A stretch of 64,000 nucleotides of DNA. Source: Scytonema hofmannii PCC 7110 (GTDB lineage Bacteria > Cyanobacteriota > Cyanobacteriia > Cyanobacteriales > Nostocaceae). The position numbers and the translations under genes are program-made. Location: NCBI RefSeq assembly GCF_000346485.2, contig NZ_KQ976354.1:7005269-7069268 (forward strand), read 5' to 3'. Shown piece by piece: positions 1-8,729 of this stretch; the first letter of the stretch is position 1, and each line of letters begins with the position of its first letter. Below the pieces are notes generated by a model, which was not told the DNA's origin, made no database searches, and saw nothing but the letters and a program-made list of their open reading frames with translations.

Positions 1-220
1 ATTTTTCAGTAAATTTTATTGATGGCGAGCGTGGTAGAGTTTGTAATAGTACTACAATACGGTTAAAAATCAAATATACTATTATACAAACACTTAACTC
101 CAATTTAACAATCAGCACAGGCAAACTGCCACAACACTCCTTATATTACCTGCAGTCCGATCTTAACTTCACCGGAAATCTTAAAATTATCGTCTTAGGT
201 TAGATGATGTTTTAGGATAG

Positions 221-874
221 TTGAGAACAGTTACACTCCATAAAATCAAGATTAAACTAGCTTTGAAACCCTGGTTTTTTCACTCGCCTTATCAAGAGCC
301 AGCTACCGCCGCCGCTCCCAACGCCCCCTCTAAGTTTCAAATCCGTGCAGCTACACCTGCTGATTTGACTGGCGTTGCCCAAATCATTGCTGAGAGTTTT
401 CACTCCAAAAATGGTCTTCTGGGATGGCTTTTTCCAATATTACGTTTGGGTATTTATGAAGATTTAAGACATCGTCTTGCATCAAGTGCTCCCCATCACC
501 TTTGTTTGGTCGCGGCTAACACGACGAACCTTAGGGCAGATGATTTAGTTGCTACAGTAGAGATGGGCGTTAGATTCAATGATTCGTGGACTGAGGTTTC
601 GAGGAGCGTTCTTTACCTATCCAACCTAGCTGTTCATCCCACATATCGCAGGCAAGGAGCAGCATCAAGTTTACTTCTAGCTTGTGAACAAGTAGCCCTG
701 AATTGGGGATTTCAAGATTTATATCTTCATGTTTTAGAAAATAACCACGAGGCCCGCCACCTTTATTTGAAGCTGGGGTACCGAGTCTACAAGGTCGAAT
801 CTTGTTTGAATGCTTTTTTCCTGAGACGTTCGCGGCAGATTCTCTTACATAAGCGTTTGACCAGTGACCAGTGA
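221..874 (+). CDS. GNAT-family N-acetyltransferase
   Basis: Probable acetyl-CoA-dependent N-acetyltransferase of unknown substrate. The GNAT core starts near residue 39. The acetyl-CoA loop is seen as LAVHPTYRRQGA (residues 136-147) and the following helix region as ENNHEARHLYLKLGYRV (173-189), both typical of the family. The start is a TTG at 221; no ATG lies in frame nearby, so the first 20-30 residues are uncertain. The last codons (LTSDQ) and the stop are read from the CCAGTGA heptamer array that follows, so the C-terminal tail was apparently rewritten by repeat spread. It stands alone, with AT-rich DNA on both sides. Confidence 0.75.
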   Translation: MRTVTLHKIKIKLALKPWFFHSPYQEPATAAAPNAPSKFQIRAATPADLTGVAQIIAESFHSKNGLLGWLFPILRLGIYEDLRHRLASSAPHHLCLVAANTTNLRADDLVATVEMGVRFNDSWTEVSRSVLYLSNLAVHPTYRRQGAASSLLLACEQVALNWGFQDLYLHVLENNHEARHLYLKLGYRVYKVESCLNAFFLRRSRQILLHKRLTSDQ

Positions 875-932
875 CCAGTGACCAGTGACCAGTGACCAGT
901 GACCAGTAACCAGTAACCAGTGACCAGTGACC
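859..932. repeat. Heptamer tandem repeat (GACCAGT)n
   Basis: About ten copies of a 7-bp unit GACCAGT, two of them with the variant CAGTAAC. It begins inside the last codons of the acetyltransferase gene. Short tandem 7-bp repeats of this kind are known from heterocystous cyanobacteria (STRR families). The same unit recurs at 2701-2795, 22085-22160, 59384-59416, 63712-63741 and 63946-64000. Confidence 0.9.
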
Positions 933-1485
933 GATGTTAAATATTACTTATGTATATTAAAAATAATATAAAAGTTTTATCTTTTTAGTCTCTACTACTA
1001 GAAAATATTTTTATTTTTTAATAAATAAAAATATTCTCTCTTACGGGTGTATAATTCTTAATACACTTTAGATAAAACTTTATCTGCTTTCTTTCGAGTA
1101 AATGCTGGGTTCCTAAAACAGATGCTGTTTCTGCTGTATCTGCTGGTGAAATAAGATCGGAAACAGCAAAAGCTTTCATAGAAGATAAATATTTAAATTG
1201 ACATCAGTAATATTACGATAAACATTCTGTTAAATCCTTACAAAAACTTTGTATTCAAGGCATCTATCTTTATAAAAACTTTAAAAATAATACTTCTCTA
1301 GTTGAAGACAAATCCACTTAAATCTCATAAAATATGAATACTCTAATACAGAACATTGTCTATTTATTAAAATTTTTGTAAATAGGCTTTGGAGTTATTA
1401 ATATTAAAAATCAAAACTTTGATTTTACAACCTTTTTTCTATCAAATTGCAAACTATCCCCAAATTCATTCAATTTTGAGAAAAA
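933..1485. other. AT-rich intergenic stretch
   Basis: About 550 bp of AT-rich DNA without an intact gene. It holds one decayed reading frame (separate entry, 1115-1321). I see no convincing promoter or terminator other than AT-rich runs. Confidence 0.6.
1115..1321 (+). pseudogene. Possible decayed reading frame
   Basis: One frame reads protein-like sequence for about 69 codons (for example ETAKAFIEDKYLN and SLQKLCIQGIYLYKNF) and is broken by two stop codons (TGA, TAA) near its middle. The parts on either side stay in the same frame. I do not recognise the family. Its composition is as AT-rich as its surroundings, so this could also be chance. Confidence 0.2.
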
Positions 1486-2046
1486 ATGGATAGCGCAAAG
1501 CGCCAACGCTATCGGTCTGCTATGGTATCTACTTATTATCCTGACACCAGATTTCTTGACTATTTTGTCATGCCACATGGAACTGAGCAACCCTATGGCT
1601 CGGATCTCCTAACGATGTTGCTTAGCGGAAAAGTTTTTATGGTCAACAGTCGCAGGCGAAATGGTTTAATACTGTTTAAACATTTCCATGCTGAGTTTGC
1701 CGGACCGGGAGCAGCTGTGGGAGGTGATTACGATCGCGATTGTGTGGGGGCGCTACCAATAGGAAATTTATCTTTATTAACCCCAGAGACTCATGATGAA
1801 CGCCAAAAGGCTTACTTGATCCGGAGACAGTGGATTAGATTGATTAAGCAAATCACAGAAAATCCAGTTCCTCAACAGCGAGTTCAGAAGGTTTTAGATC
1901 AATTTGAGCAATATTTTCCTCCAGAAATGGTTGCTCAGTTACCTGATGAAGCATTTGCTTTTTTGGTAGGTGTTTTACCTCAAACAGTACGAATATTGCG
2001 CCGTTTGGGAAGTGATGACTCGGCAGAAGAGAGTTATGATGAATGA
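1486..2046 (+). CDS. Conserved hypothetical protein
   Basis: A 186-residue soluble protein with no signal peptide or membrane segment that I can see. It begins MDSAKRQRYRSAMVSTYYPD; the N-terminal half contains FLDYFVMPHGTEQPYGSDLL and the C-terminal half is helical with many charged residues, ending in an acidic tail. I do not recognise a catalytic motif and assign no function. It converges on the esterase gene: its stop ends at 2046 and the opposing stop begins at 2048, leaving no room for a normal terminator between them. The ATG start at 1486 follows the run TTGAGAAAAA, a weak ribosome-binding site. Confidence 0.6.
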   Translation: MDSAKRQRYRSAMVSTYYPDTRFLDYFVMPHGTEQPYGSDLLTMLLSGKVFMVNSRRRNGLILFKHFHAEFAGPGAAVGGDYDRDCVGALPIGNLSLLTPETHDERQKAYLIRRQWIRLIKQITENPVPQQRVQKVLDQFEQYFPPEMVAQLPDEAFAFLVGVLPQTVRILRRLGSDDSAEESYDE

Positions 2047-2047
2047 G

Positions 2048-2698
2048 TTAGTGGTTAGTGGTTAGTAGACAAAATTGTTGAATGGCTTGCCAGATTTCTG
2101 ACATGACGTTGTTCAAACTGTGGTCGCTGTTAAGTTCTAATAACTCCACCCAAGGACGTTGGCGAGCAAAGTCGCGGCTAGCTTGAATAGGAATGACTTC
2201 ATCTTGTTTGCCGTGCAAGATAAGAGTAGGAGTGGAACGTTGCAAAATCTCCTCTTTGTATTGACTGGCATCTAAAACAAAATCATAGCTCAGAGGAAGA
2301 GGACGTTTCTCTCCATAATGATGAACCATCAGATATTTTTCTTGTTGCCATTGCTGTAACGCTTCATCCCCCAGTTTAGGTAACCAATGAGATAAAAACC
2401 CAAAAGCAGGTGCTAGTAACACAAGGCGTTTTACTTGTTGATGCTGTTGTCCTAGATGAGCCGCGGTTAAACCCCCCAAACTTGAACCAATTAGGGTGAC
2501 TGATGTAGAAGGCTCTGGTAATTCTAATGTGATTTGAGCCAGCTGACGGGTGATAGTCAAGTTTGTAAAATCCCCTGCATTTAAATCGGGAATTTTGAGA
2601 TCGATATCAGCTTGGGTAAAGCAATCAAGAAGGTATCTTGCTTTAGCAGAACAAGGACTTGATGCAAAACCGTGAAGGTAAATAAATTCGATAGGCAT
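2048..2698 (-). CDS. YqiA-like alpha/beta-hydrolase (esterase)
   Basis: Small cytoplasmic alpha/beta-hydrolase of the YqiA/UPF0227 type. It opens with the family signature YLHGFASSP (residues 7-15). The nucleophile elbow is GSSLGG with Ser73 as likely catalytic serine; Asp166 (GKQDEV) and His193 (SDHSL) complete a plausible triad. Length (216 residues) fits the family. The natural substrate is not known; YqiA proteins cleave short acyl esters in vitro. The C-terminal residues LLTTNH are encoded by GGTTAGT-type repeat sequence, so the tail is probably not conserved. The ATG is followed closely upstream by a CCAGTGA array. Confidence 0.75.
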   Translation of the reverse strand: MPIEFIYLHGFASSPCSAKARYLLDCFTQADIDLKIPDLNAGDFTNLTITRQLAQITLELPEPSTSVTLIGSSLGGLTAAHLGQQHQQVKRLVLLAPAFGFLSHWLPKLGDEALQQWQQEKYLMVHHYGEKRPLPLSYDFVLDASQYKEEILQRSTPTLILHGKQDEVIPIQASRDFARQRPWVELLELNSDHSLNNVMSEIWQAIQQFCLLTTNH

Positions 2699-2700
2699 TA

Positions 2701-2795
2701 CAGTGACCAGTCAGTGACCAGTGACCAGTCAGTGACCAGTGACCAGTGACCAGTGACCAGTGACCAGTGACCAGTGACCAGTCAGTGACCAGTGA
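2701..2795. repeat. Heptamer tandem repeat (CCAGTGA)n
   Basis: An array of CCAGTGA units with some CAGT half-unit duplications, filling the gap between the esterase start and the glutathione reductase stop. Same family as at 859-932. Confidence 0.9.
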
Positions 2796-2800
2796 CTTTA

Positions 2801-4180
2801 TTACCTCATTGTGACAAATTCTTCTGCGGATGTAGGATGGATACCAACAGTGGCATCAAAGTCTTTTTTGGTAGCACCCATTTTAACGGCAATTGCTACA
2901 CCTTGAATAATCTCACCTGCGCTGTCTCCAACCATATGAGCACCTAAAACTTTGTCAGTATAGGCGTCTACCACTAATTTCATCATTGTCCGATCGCTTG
3001 CGCCTGTCAAACTATGGAACAAGGGACGGAAGCGCGTGCGATAAATCTTAACTCCATCTTCTCCTAGTTTTTCCTTAGCTTCGGCTTCTGTCAAACCGAC
3101 TGTAGCAGCTTCTGGTGTGGAAAACACGGCAGTTGGAACATCTTCGTGACTGAATATACGACGGTTACCACCGAATTCACTATCTGCAAAAGCACGACCC
3201 TCACCTATAGCGACAGGGGTTAAGTTCATTCTGTCAGTAACATCACCAACAGCAAAGATATTCGGTTGGGAAGTTTGGCTGTATTCGTTGACAGCGATCG
3301 CATTCATAGTACTATAGCCCGGTCCTTCAATAACACTAGGAACAACATCAACTCCAGCGTTTTCTAAACCTAGCCCTTCTACATTCGGTGCTCGACCCGT
3401 TGCGGCAAGAAAAACATCAGCCACGATTGATTCTGTATGTTCTCCTGATAAATTTAACTTTAATCCGAACGGTAAGCGTTCTACTGAGTCCACAATAGAA
3501 TTTTTGACAATCCGCACGCCATACTCAATGGTTCCTTCCTGGATTCCCAAGCGGATATCCTCATCAAAACCGTTCAAAATCTGGTCTTTCCGAATGATTT
3601 GTGTTACCTCGCAGCCCAAACCACGCATAATACAAGCAAATTCCGTACCTATATATCCAGCACCAATGATGGCAATGTGCTTTGGTTTCTCCTTCAGGTG
3701 AAACATTTCATTAGAGGTAATGGCGTTTTCTATTCCAGGGATATCTGGTTTCACAGGACGCCCGCCCACAGCTATCAAAATTTTATCTGTAGTTACCTTA
3801 CGTCCATCAACTTCTACAGTGTGTGGATCTACGAGAGTCGCACGGCTTCTAAAGAGTTCGACTCCTGCTTTTGCTAAGAAGTTAATGTGGAGTTCCGATA
3901 GCCGCCTGACTTCCTTATCTACGGTTGTGATAAAACGTTCCCAGTCTAATTCGGCTTCACCAACTTTCCAACCATAACCAGCTGCATTTTGAAATAATGC
4001 GGGGAAGTGAGAACTGTAAACCATGAGCTTTTTAGGAACGCAGCCACGAATCACACAAGTTCCACCAACTAAGTCATTTTCAGCAATGGCTACTTTTGCC
4101 CCGTAGCTAGCAGCGCGTTTGGAAGCTGCCAAACCTCCAGAACCAGCACCAATAACAAACAGGTTATAGTCATATGTCAT
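2801..4180 (-). CDS. gor: Glutathione reductase
   Basis: FAD-dependent disulfide reductase that reduces glutathione disulfide with NAD(P)H in the cytosol. The FAD loop is GAGSGG (residues 11-16), the redox-active disulfide is Cys42-VIRG-Cys47, and the second Rossmann loop is GAGYIG (173-178). The end of the second Rossmann strand reads IIRKDQ (195-200), keeping Arg197 where Escherichia coli enzyme has its NADPH-binding Arg198. The C-terminal HPTSAEE carries the catalytic His-Glu pair. The 459-residue length is normal. It lies 21 bp downstream of a paralogue on the same strand and is probably cotranscribed with it. Confidence 0.88.
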   Translation of the reverse strand: MTYDYNLFVIGAGSGGLAASKRAASYGAKVAIAENDLVGGTCVIRGCVPKKLMVYSSHFPALFQNAAGYGWKVGEAELDWERFITTVDKEVRRLSELHINFLAKAGVELFRSRATLVDPHTVEVDGRKVTTDKILIAVGGRPVKPDIPGIENAITSNEMFHLKEKPKHIAIIGAGYIGTEFACIMRGLGCEVTQIIRKDQILNGFDEDIRLGIQEGTIEYGVRIVKNSIVDSVERLPFGLKLNLSGEHTESIVADVFLAATGRAPNVEGLGLENAGVDVVPSVIEGPGYSTMNAIAVNEYSQTSQPNIFAVGDVTDRMNLTPVAIGEGRAFADSEFGGNRRIFSHEDVPTAVFSTPEAATVGLTEAEAKEKLGEDGVKIYRTRFRPLFHSLTGASDRTMMKLVVDAYTDKVLGAHMVGDSAGEIIQGVAIAVKMGATKKDFDATVGIHPTSAEEFVTMR

Positions 4181-4201
4181 AACTGGATTTCCTTTAATGA
4201 A

Positions 4202-5542
4202 TTAGGAAAGATCGAGAAACTCTTCACCTATAGTTGGATGAATGCCAATAGATTCATCTAAGTCTTGCTTGGTAATGCCTTTACGAATGGCAACAGCGAG
4301 ACTTTGAATGATATCCGCAGCATTTTCACCTACCATATGAGCACCTAAAACACGCTCTGATTTACCTTCAACCACTAACTTCATCGTAGCTTGTTCGCTC
4401 TCATTGGTTAAAGACGACAAAGGTTGAAAGCTATGGCGATATAATTTGACAGACTCACCAAATTTTTCTCGTGCTTTTGCCTCCGTCATGCCTACACCTG
4501 AGCCTTCAGGACGAGCAAAAACAGCAGAAGGAACTTCATCGTAATTAATTTTTTGCTCTTTTTTGCCAAAAATCGTATTGGCAAAAGCTATTCCCTGTGC
4601 TTTTGCCACGGGTGTTAATTGAGGGCTACTCGTGCAATCACCAACAGCAAAAATATTTTTCTGAGTTGTGCGGTTGTAATCATCAATTTTGATTGCCCCT
4701 TTTTGCTCGAGTTCAACTCCAACCTTTTCCAAACCAAAATTTTTCGTATTTGGCGCACGACCAGTAGCAACCAAAATCGTATCTGCTGGTACTGTTTTTC
4801 TTGATTCGCCAACAATTAACAGCAACCGTTCTTCCAAGTATTTAATTTCCCTAACCATGCTGTTGTTAATAAAACGAATCCCTCGTTTGCTTAAGCCTTG
4901 TTGAACTCCTCTGCGAATATCAATATCAAATCCCGACAAAATTGTTTCATCTTTATCTATGACCGTCACCTCGCATCCAAAGGCGTTCATCATACTGGCA
5001 AATTCCACGCCAATGTAACCGCCACCAATGATGACTAATCTTTTGGGTAAGTAAGGTAAATGAAACATCTCACGAGATGTCAGGGCGTATTCAATCCCCG
5101 ATATTTTTGGCTTGATGGCATACCCACCTACGGCAATTAAAATTTTGTCAGCCGTGTATTTTCGTCCATCTATATCTATAGTGTGAGCATCAGCAAAGCT
5201 AGCATGACCTCGAATGAGTTCAATCCCTGCTTCTTGTAACTGTTGAAGGTAGGAGTCTTGGATGCTGTCAATATGCTGATCTACAGACTTGATGAATTTT
5301 GTCCAGTCAAAGTAAGTTTTGCAGTCACTCCATCCGTAGCTAAGCGCCATTTGATTTTTCAAGGCAAAATCGGCGGCTTGCACGATGAGTTTTTTAGGAA
5401 CACAACCGCGATTTACACAAGTGCCACCAATAGCTTCTTTTTCAGCAATGGCAACACGCGCACCGTAGCTAGCTGCTTTTTTGGCGGCTGCTAGTCCCCC
5501 AGGACCAGCACCAATGACAAACAGGTCGTAGTCGAAGGTCAT
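4202..5542 (-). CDS. Glutathione reductase-like pyridine nucleotide-disulfide oxidoreductase
   Basis: Tandem paralogue of the preceding enzyme, aligning with it without gaps over the first 210 residues. FAD loop GAGPGG (11-16), active disulfide Cys42-VNRG-Cys47, second Rossmann loop GGGYIG (173-178) and a C-terminal HPTIGEE are all intact, so it should be catalytically active. The cofactor strand reads VIDKDE (194-199): Asp196 replaces the hydrophobic residue and Arg197 becomes Lys, a pattern expected of NADH rather than NADPH enzymes. It could serve glutathione or a different disulfide. It is the upstream gene of the pair and starts at ATG 5542. Confidence 0.75.
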   Translation of the reverse strand: MTFDYDLFVIGAGPGGLAAAKKAASYGARVAIAEKEAIGGTCVNRGCVPKKLIVQAADFALKNQMALSYGWSDCKTYFDWTKFIKSVDQHIDSIQDSYLQQLQEAGIELIRGHASFADAHTIDIDGRKYTADKILIAVGGYAIKPKISGIEYALTSREMFHLPYLPKRLVIIGGGYIGVEFASMMNAFGCEVTVIDKDETILSGFDIDIRRGVQQGLSKRGIRFINNSMVREIKYLEERLLLIVGESRKTVPADTILVATGRAPNTKNFGLEKVGVELEQKGAIKIDDYNRTTQKNIFAVGDCTSSPQLTPVAKAQGIAFANTIFGKKEQKINYDEVPSAVFARPEGSGVGMTEAKAREKFGESVKLYRHSFQPLSSLTNESEQATMKLVVEGKSERVLGAHMVGENAADIIQSLAVAIRKGITKQDLDESIGIHPTIGEEFLDLS

Positions 5543-5627
5543 GGCTTTTGGGAAGAATGAAAAGCAAAGAATTGGATCTTTTCTCTATCATCGCAATTCC
5601 TGAGCATATCGGCTAGGGGCTAGTCCT

Positions 5628-7772
5628 TCAAGAAGATACTGTCTGAACAATCACTCTCGGTTTTCTCAAAGTTTCCTGGTAGCCTTGTGGTTCTCCTAAC
5701 AGGACGACTGAACAACGTATTTGCTGAACGACTTCAGTTGTGACGTCGCTGATGGCTACCTGACCTATACTCAATCGGCGACGGCGCGATCGCAATACCA
5801 CAAGGTCGCTTGATTGAGATGCTTTGACAATAGTACTCACTACATTATCTGCTGGTATGACAGAGATGGTGGTACGGCTTTGAGGAAAGTATCTAGAAAC
5901 AAGTATTTCCAACTGGGACTTCATCCAAGAAATTCGGGCGGGAGAAATCCGGCGAGCGCACACGTGTAGTAGTGTCACTTCCGCTTGATTGGCATTTGCC
6001 AAAATCTTCACAAATTGCACGATCCGCACCGACTCTTGGGTCAAATTTTCAATGGGTATCAAAATTCGTTGTATGTTACTGGGAGAATCCAACAGACGGG
6101 TCACAGCTACCGGACAGTGAGATGCCCAAAGAACTCTATCAATGACATTACCAAACAAACGCGCACGCAATCCCGTGATTCTACCCCAACCCATGACAAC
6201 TAAGTCAGCATTTTGTTCTCGACTAACATGGCTAATAGATTGAGGAATATTGTAGTCTATCCGTGTTACAGGTTCTACGTCTACACCCAATTCTTGACCG
6301 AGTTCCACTGCAGTAGATAGAAGAATTTTGTTTTGCTGTAGGTTTTTTTCTAATTCCGGAGAGTCCATATGCATGTGGGCAGGTGTCACAGCTAAAGCAA
6401 GAATCTTACTTCTTTCGCGGCGTACTAAAAGTGCTGCCATTTCAATCAAAGTTCTTTCCGTTTGCGGATTGCGAATGGGGACAACCACAGTGAATCCCTC
6501 ACTGGTTTCATTCCTCCAGCCAAGCATTGACCCATCTGTTTCGTTTGTTTCATCGGAACTATTATCCATTGTTACCAACCCAGGAGCGCTGCGGGCTGTA
6601 ATAAGCGGTCCCAATGTTGCTGTTACCATCATCAGAACTATGACGCCATTGAGTACGTCTTCCGTCACTAACTTAACTCTGTAAGCGACTAAAGTTGCTG
6701 CCAATGTAGCTGCTACTTGAGGGAGAGATAACGACCACATTGTAATCATTTCCCGCCAGTTATAACGGTAAACCAGCTTTGCCAAGAGTGCTGCAGCAAA
6801 CTTACTCCCAATTAACCCTACCAAGATAGCTAGTGTCAGCCAGATAGAACTGATGCTTTTAATAAATCCTGGAATATTAATTAATAAGCCCAAATCAACA
6901 AAGAAAATTGGTATGAACAGCACATTCCCAACAAAGACTACCTTTTCTTTCACGGGTCCCGAACCGATGACCTCATTCACCGCCAATCCGGCGAGAAATG
7001 CTCCAATAATCTTTTCTACGCCAATAACTTCTGCGCCCAAAGCGGAGACAAAAACGACTAGCAGCACAAACAAAAATTGGTTTCCTTCTTCGTCTCCAGT
7101 GCGTTTGAAGAATTGATGCCCTAACCATTTAAAACCAAACAAAATAATCGCAGAATAAATAATAAGTCCCAGTAGTAGCTTGGTTATACTAAATACAGAA
7201 AATTCTCCTTGATGGATACCAACACACACCGCCAGTACGAGCAGTGAGCCAATATCCGTGAAAATAGTTGCACCAATGGTAACAGTTACTGCTTCGTTGT
7301 TAATCACTCCCAACCGACTAATGATGGGATATGCCAGCAAGGTGTGGGAAGCAAACAGGGAGCCAATTAAAACAGAAGCATTCCAACCAAAACCAAATAC
7401 TCGCCCTACTATTGTTCCTGCAATCAACGGTATGAGGAAGGTAAAAGTTCCAAATCCTGCAGAACGATGCTTGGTTCGCTGAAACTGTTCCATATCAATT
7501 TCTAGCCCCGCTACAAACATCAAGTAAATCAACCCAATACCTGAGAGAAGCTTGAGGGTTTCCGACTCATTTTGAAAAATACCCAAGCCTTGGGGTCCCA
7601 AGACAACGCCTGCTGCTAACAACCCCAACAATCCTGGTATCTTAAAGCGCTCAAAGATGAGAGGGACTATTAAGATGACAGTTAAGAGAATGGCGAAAGA
7701 AACAATAGGCTCCAAATGCATCAATAGCTCCTGTGTTAAGCGGCGGACTGCATCCCATATCTTCAGGGACAT
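5628..7772 (-). CDS. CPA2 cation:proton antiporter with universal stress protein domains
   Basis: Inner-membrane monovalent cation/H+ antiporter (Kef/NapA type). Residues about 20-400 form a run of about 12 hydrophobic segments, including the conserved stretches LLGLLAAGVVLGPQGLGIF and GAFLAGLAVNEVIGSGP. Residues about 420-700 are soluble and hold two universal-stress-protein-like repeats; the first ends VVMGWGRITGLRARLFGNV, a degenerate nucleotide-loop signature. The C-terminal part is likely a cytosolic nucleotide-sensing regulator. A second possible start is Met18 (MHLEP), which would remove an amphipathic leader. It is divergent from a TrmB regulator across 145 bp holding palindromic operators, so that regulator may control it. 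Confidence 0.82.
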   Translation of the reverse strand: MSLKIWDAVRRLTQELLMHLEPIVSFAILLTVILIVPLIFERFKIPGLLGLLAAGVVLGPQGLGIFQNESETLKLLSGIGLIYLMFVAGLEIDMEQFQRTKHRSAGFGTFTFLIPLIAGTIVGRVFGFGWNASVLIGSLFASHTLLAYPIISRLGVINNEAVTVTIGATIFTDIGSLLVLAVCVGIHQGEFSVFSITKLLLGLIIYSAIILFGFKWLGHQFFKRTGDEEGNQFLFVLLVVFVSALGAEVIGVEKIIGAFLAGLAVNEVIGSGPVKEKVVFVGNVLFIPIFFVDLGLLINIPGFIKSISSIWLTLAILVGLIGSKFAAALLAKLVYRYNWREMITMWSLSLPQVAATLAATLVAYRVKLVTEDVLNGVIVLMMVTATLGPLITARSAPGLVTMDNSSDETNETDGSMLGWRNETSEGFTVVVPIRNPQTERTLIEMAALLVRRERSKILALAVTPAHMHMDSPELEKNLQQNKILLSTAVELGQELGVDVEPVTRIDYNIPQSISHVSREQNADLVVMGWGRITGLRARLFGNVIDRVLWASHCPVAVTRLLDSPSNIQRILIPIENLTQESVRIVQFVKILANANQAEVTLLHVCARRISPARISWMKSQLEILVSRYFPQSRTTISVIPADNVVSTIVKASQSSDLVVLRSRRRRLSIGQVAISDVTTEVVQQIRCSVVLLGEPQGYQETLRKPRVIVQTVSS

Positions 7773-7837
7773 TGAAACATTTATCTTCTGCCATTAGGTG
7801 GTGTCTGAGAGTGGGATTGACACTATCGAAAGATTTT

Positions 7838-7866
7838 TTGACACCACTATAAAGTGGTGATAATAT
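7838..7866 (+). promoter_or_regulatory. Promoter for trmB-like gene
   Basis: TTGACA at 7838-7843 and TAATAT at 7861-7866 are separated by exactly 17 bp, a near-consensus sigma-70-type promoter pointing at the regulator gene. The spacer is filled by palindrome 1 (7843-7858). The expected transcription start, about 7873, falls next to palindrome 2. Confidence 0.65.
7843..7858. promoter_or_regulatory. Palindromic operator 1
   Basis: ACCACT-ATAA-AGTGGT, a perfect 6-bp inverted repeat with a 4-bp spacer, placed between the -35 and -10 boxes. Binding here would block RNA polymerase. Likely the autoregulatory site of the adjacent TrmB-type protein. Confidence 0.6.
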
Positions 7867-7875
7867 TTTTTTGAC

Positions 7876-7891
7876 CCCACTTCATAGTGGT
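7876..7891. promoter_or_regulatory. Palindromic operator 2
   Basis: CCCACT-TCAT-AGTGGT, an almost perfect copy of operator 1. Its centre lies 33 bp from that of operator 1, about three helical turns, so two dimers would sit on the same face. It lies at the expected transcription start of the regulator gene. Confidence 0.6.
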
Positions 7892-7917
7892 AACAAAAAA
7901 GCTGGGGCTAAAACCAA

Positions 7918-8727
7918 GTGGAAAAGCAAATTCAGCTACTAAACGAATTAGGTTTGACTGGCTATGAGGCTACAGCGTACTTGGCGCTCTTGGGACGAAG
8001 CAGTTTCACTTCTACAGAATTGGCTGCACGGGCAAAGATCCCACGACAACGCATTTACGATGTCTTAGAATCTCTTGAGGAAAAGGGGTTATGTATTTCT
8101 AAAGACACAACGCCACGTTCCTATTTCGCTCTCGACCCAAGTATGGCACTGGAAGTGGTTAGTACACAGCGTACTGAGAAACTTGAACAACAGCGACAGC
8201 AGATAGTTGCTCACACAAAAGATTTGATTCAGGAATTATCTCCCATTTATCAAATTGGGCGAGGTCAGAACGATCCACTTGAATATATCGATGTGCTGGG
8301 TAATCCATCTCGGATAGCTAGCAGGGCGCTAGCGTTAGCACGAACGGTTCGCATTCAAGTCAACTCTTGCATCAAACGTCCCTTTGTTCTTACAAAGGAG
8401 CAGAATTGGCGTTTTATTCGCGAACCACTTTCTCGTGGAGTTACCTATCGCGCAATTTATGAAATGTCTGCTCTGGAAGACGATGAACTCCGTATCTGGC
8501 TTAGTACTTTTCATGAGTGGGGACAAGAAATTCGTTTGATAAGCGAATTGCCCATTAAAATGCAGGCGTTCGATGAAGATGTTGTGCTGGTCTCCATGCA
8601 AGACCCTGTGGGTAGTCCGCCTAGCTTGACTGCGATCGCGATCGAGCACAAAGGGATGGTAGCGATGATGAATTTAGCTTTTGAGCAAATCTGGGAACGT
8701 AGTAAGCCTTATCAAAGAGAGAACTAA
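7918..8727 (+). CDS. TrmB-family transcriptional regulator
   Basis: DNA-binding regulator. The N-terminal winged helix has the TrmB signature LNELGLTGYEATAYLALL (residues 8-25), a recognition segment around IPRQRIYDVLESLEEKG and a beta wing ending RSYFALDP. A coiled region follows (about 85-110) and the C-terminal domain (about 120-265) is a possible ligand-binding domain like those of TrmB sugar regulators, although the ligand cannot be told. Start is a GTG at 7918, preceded by a weak GGGGCT site. It is followed 2 bp later by an acetyltransferase gene, so both form an operon, and it faces the antiporter gene across its own operators. Confidence 0.8.
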   Translation: MEKQIQLLNELGLTGYEATAYLALLGRSSFTSTELAARAKIPRQRIYDVLESLEEKGLCISKDTTPRSYFALDPSMALEVVSTQRTEKLEQQRQQIVAHTKDLIQELSPIYQIGRGQNDPLEYIDVLGNPSRIASRALALARTVRIQVNSCIKRPFVLTKEQNWRFIREPLSRGVTYRAIYEMSALEDDELRIWLSTFHEWGQEIRLISELPIKMQAFDEDVVLVSMQDPVGSPPSLTAIAIEHKGMVAMMNLAFEQIWERSKPYQREN

Positions 8728-8729
8728 GT

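Noticed and set aside
8335-8649. Minus-strand ORF within the TrmB-like gene
   Set aside because: Shadow of a well-supported gene on the other strand.
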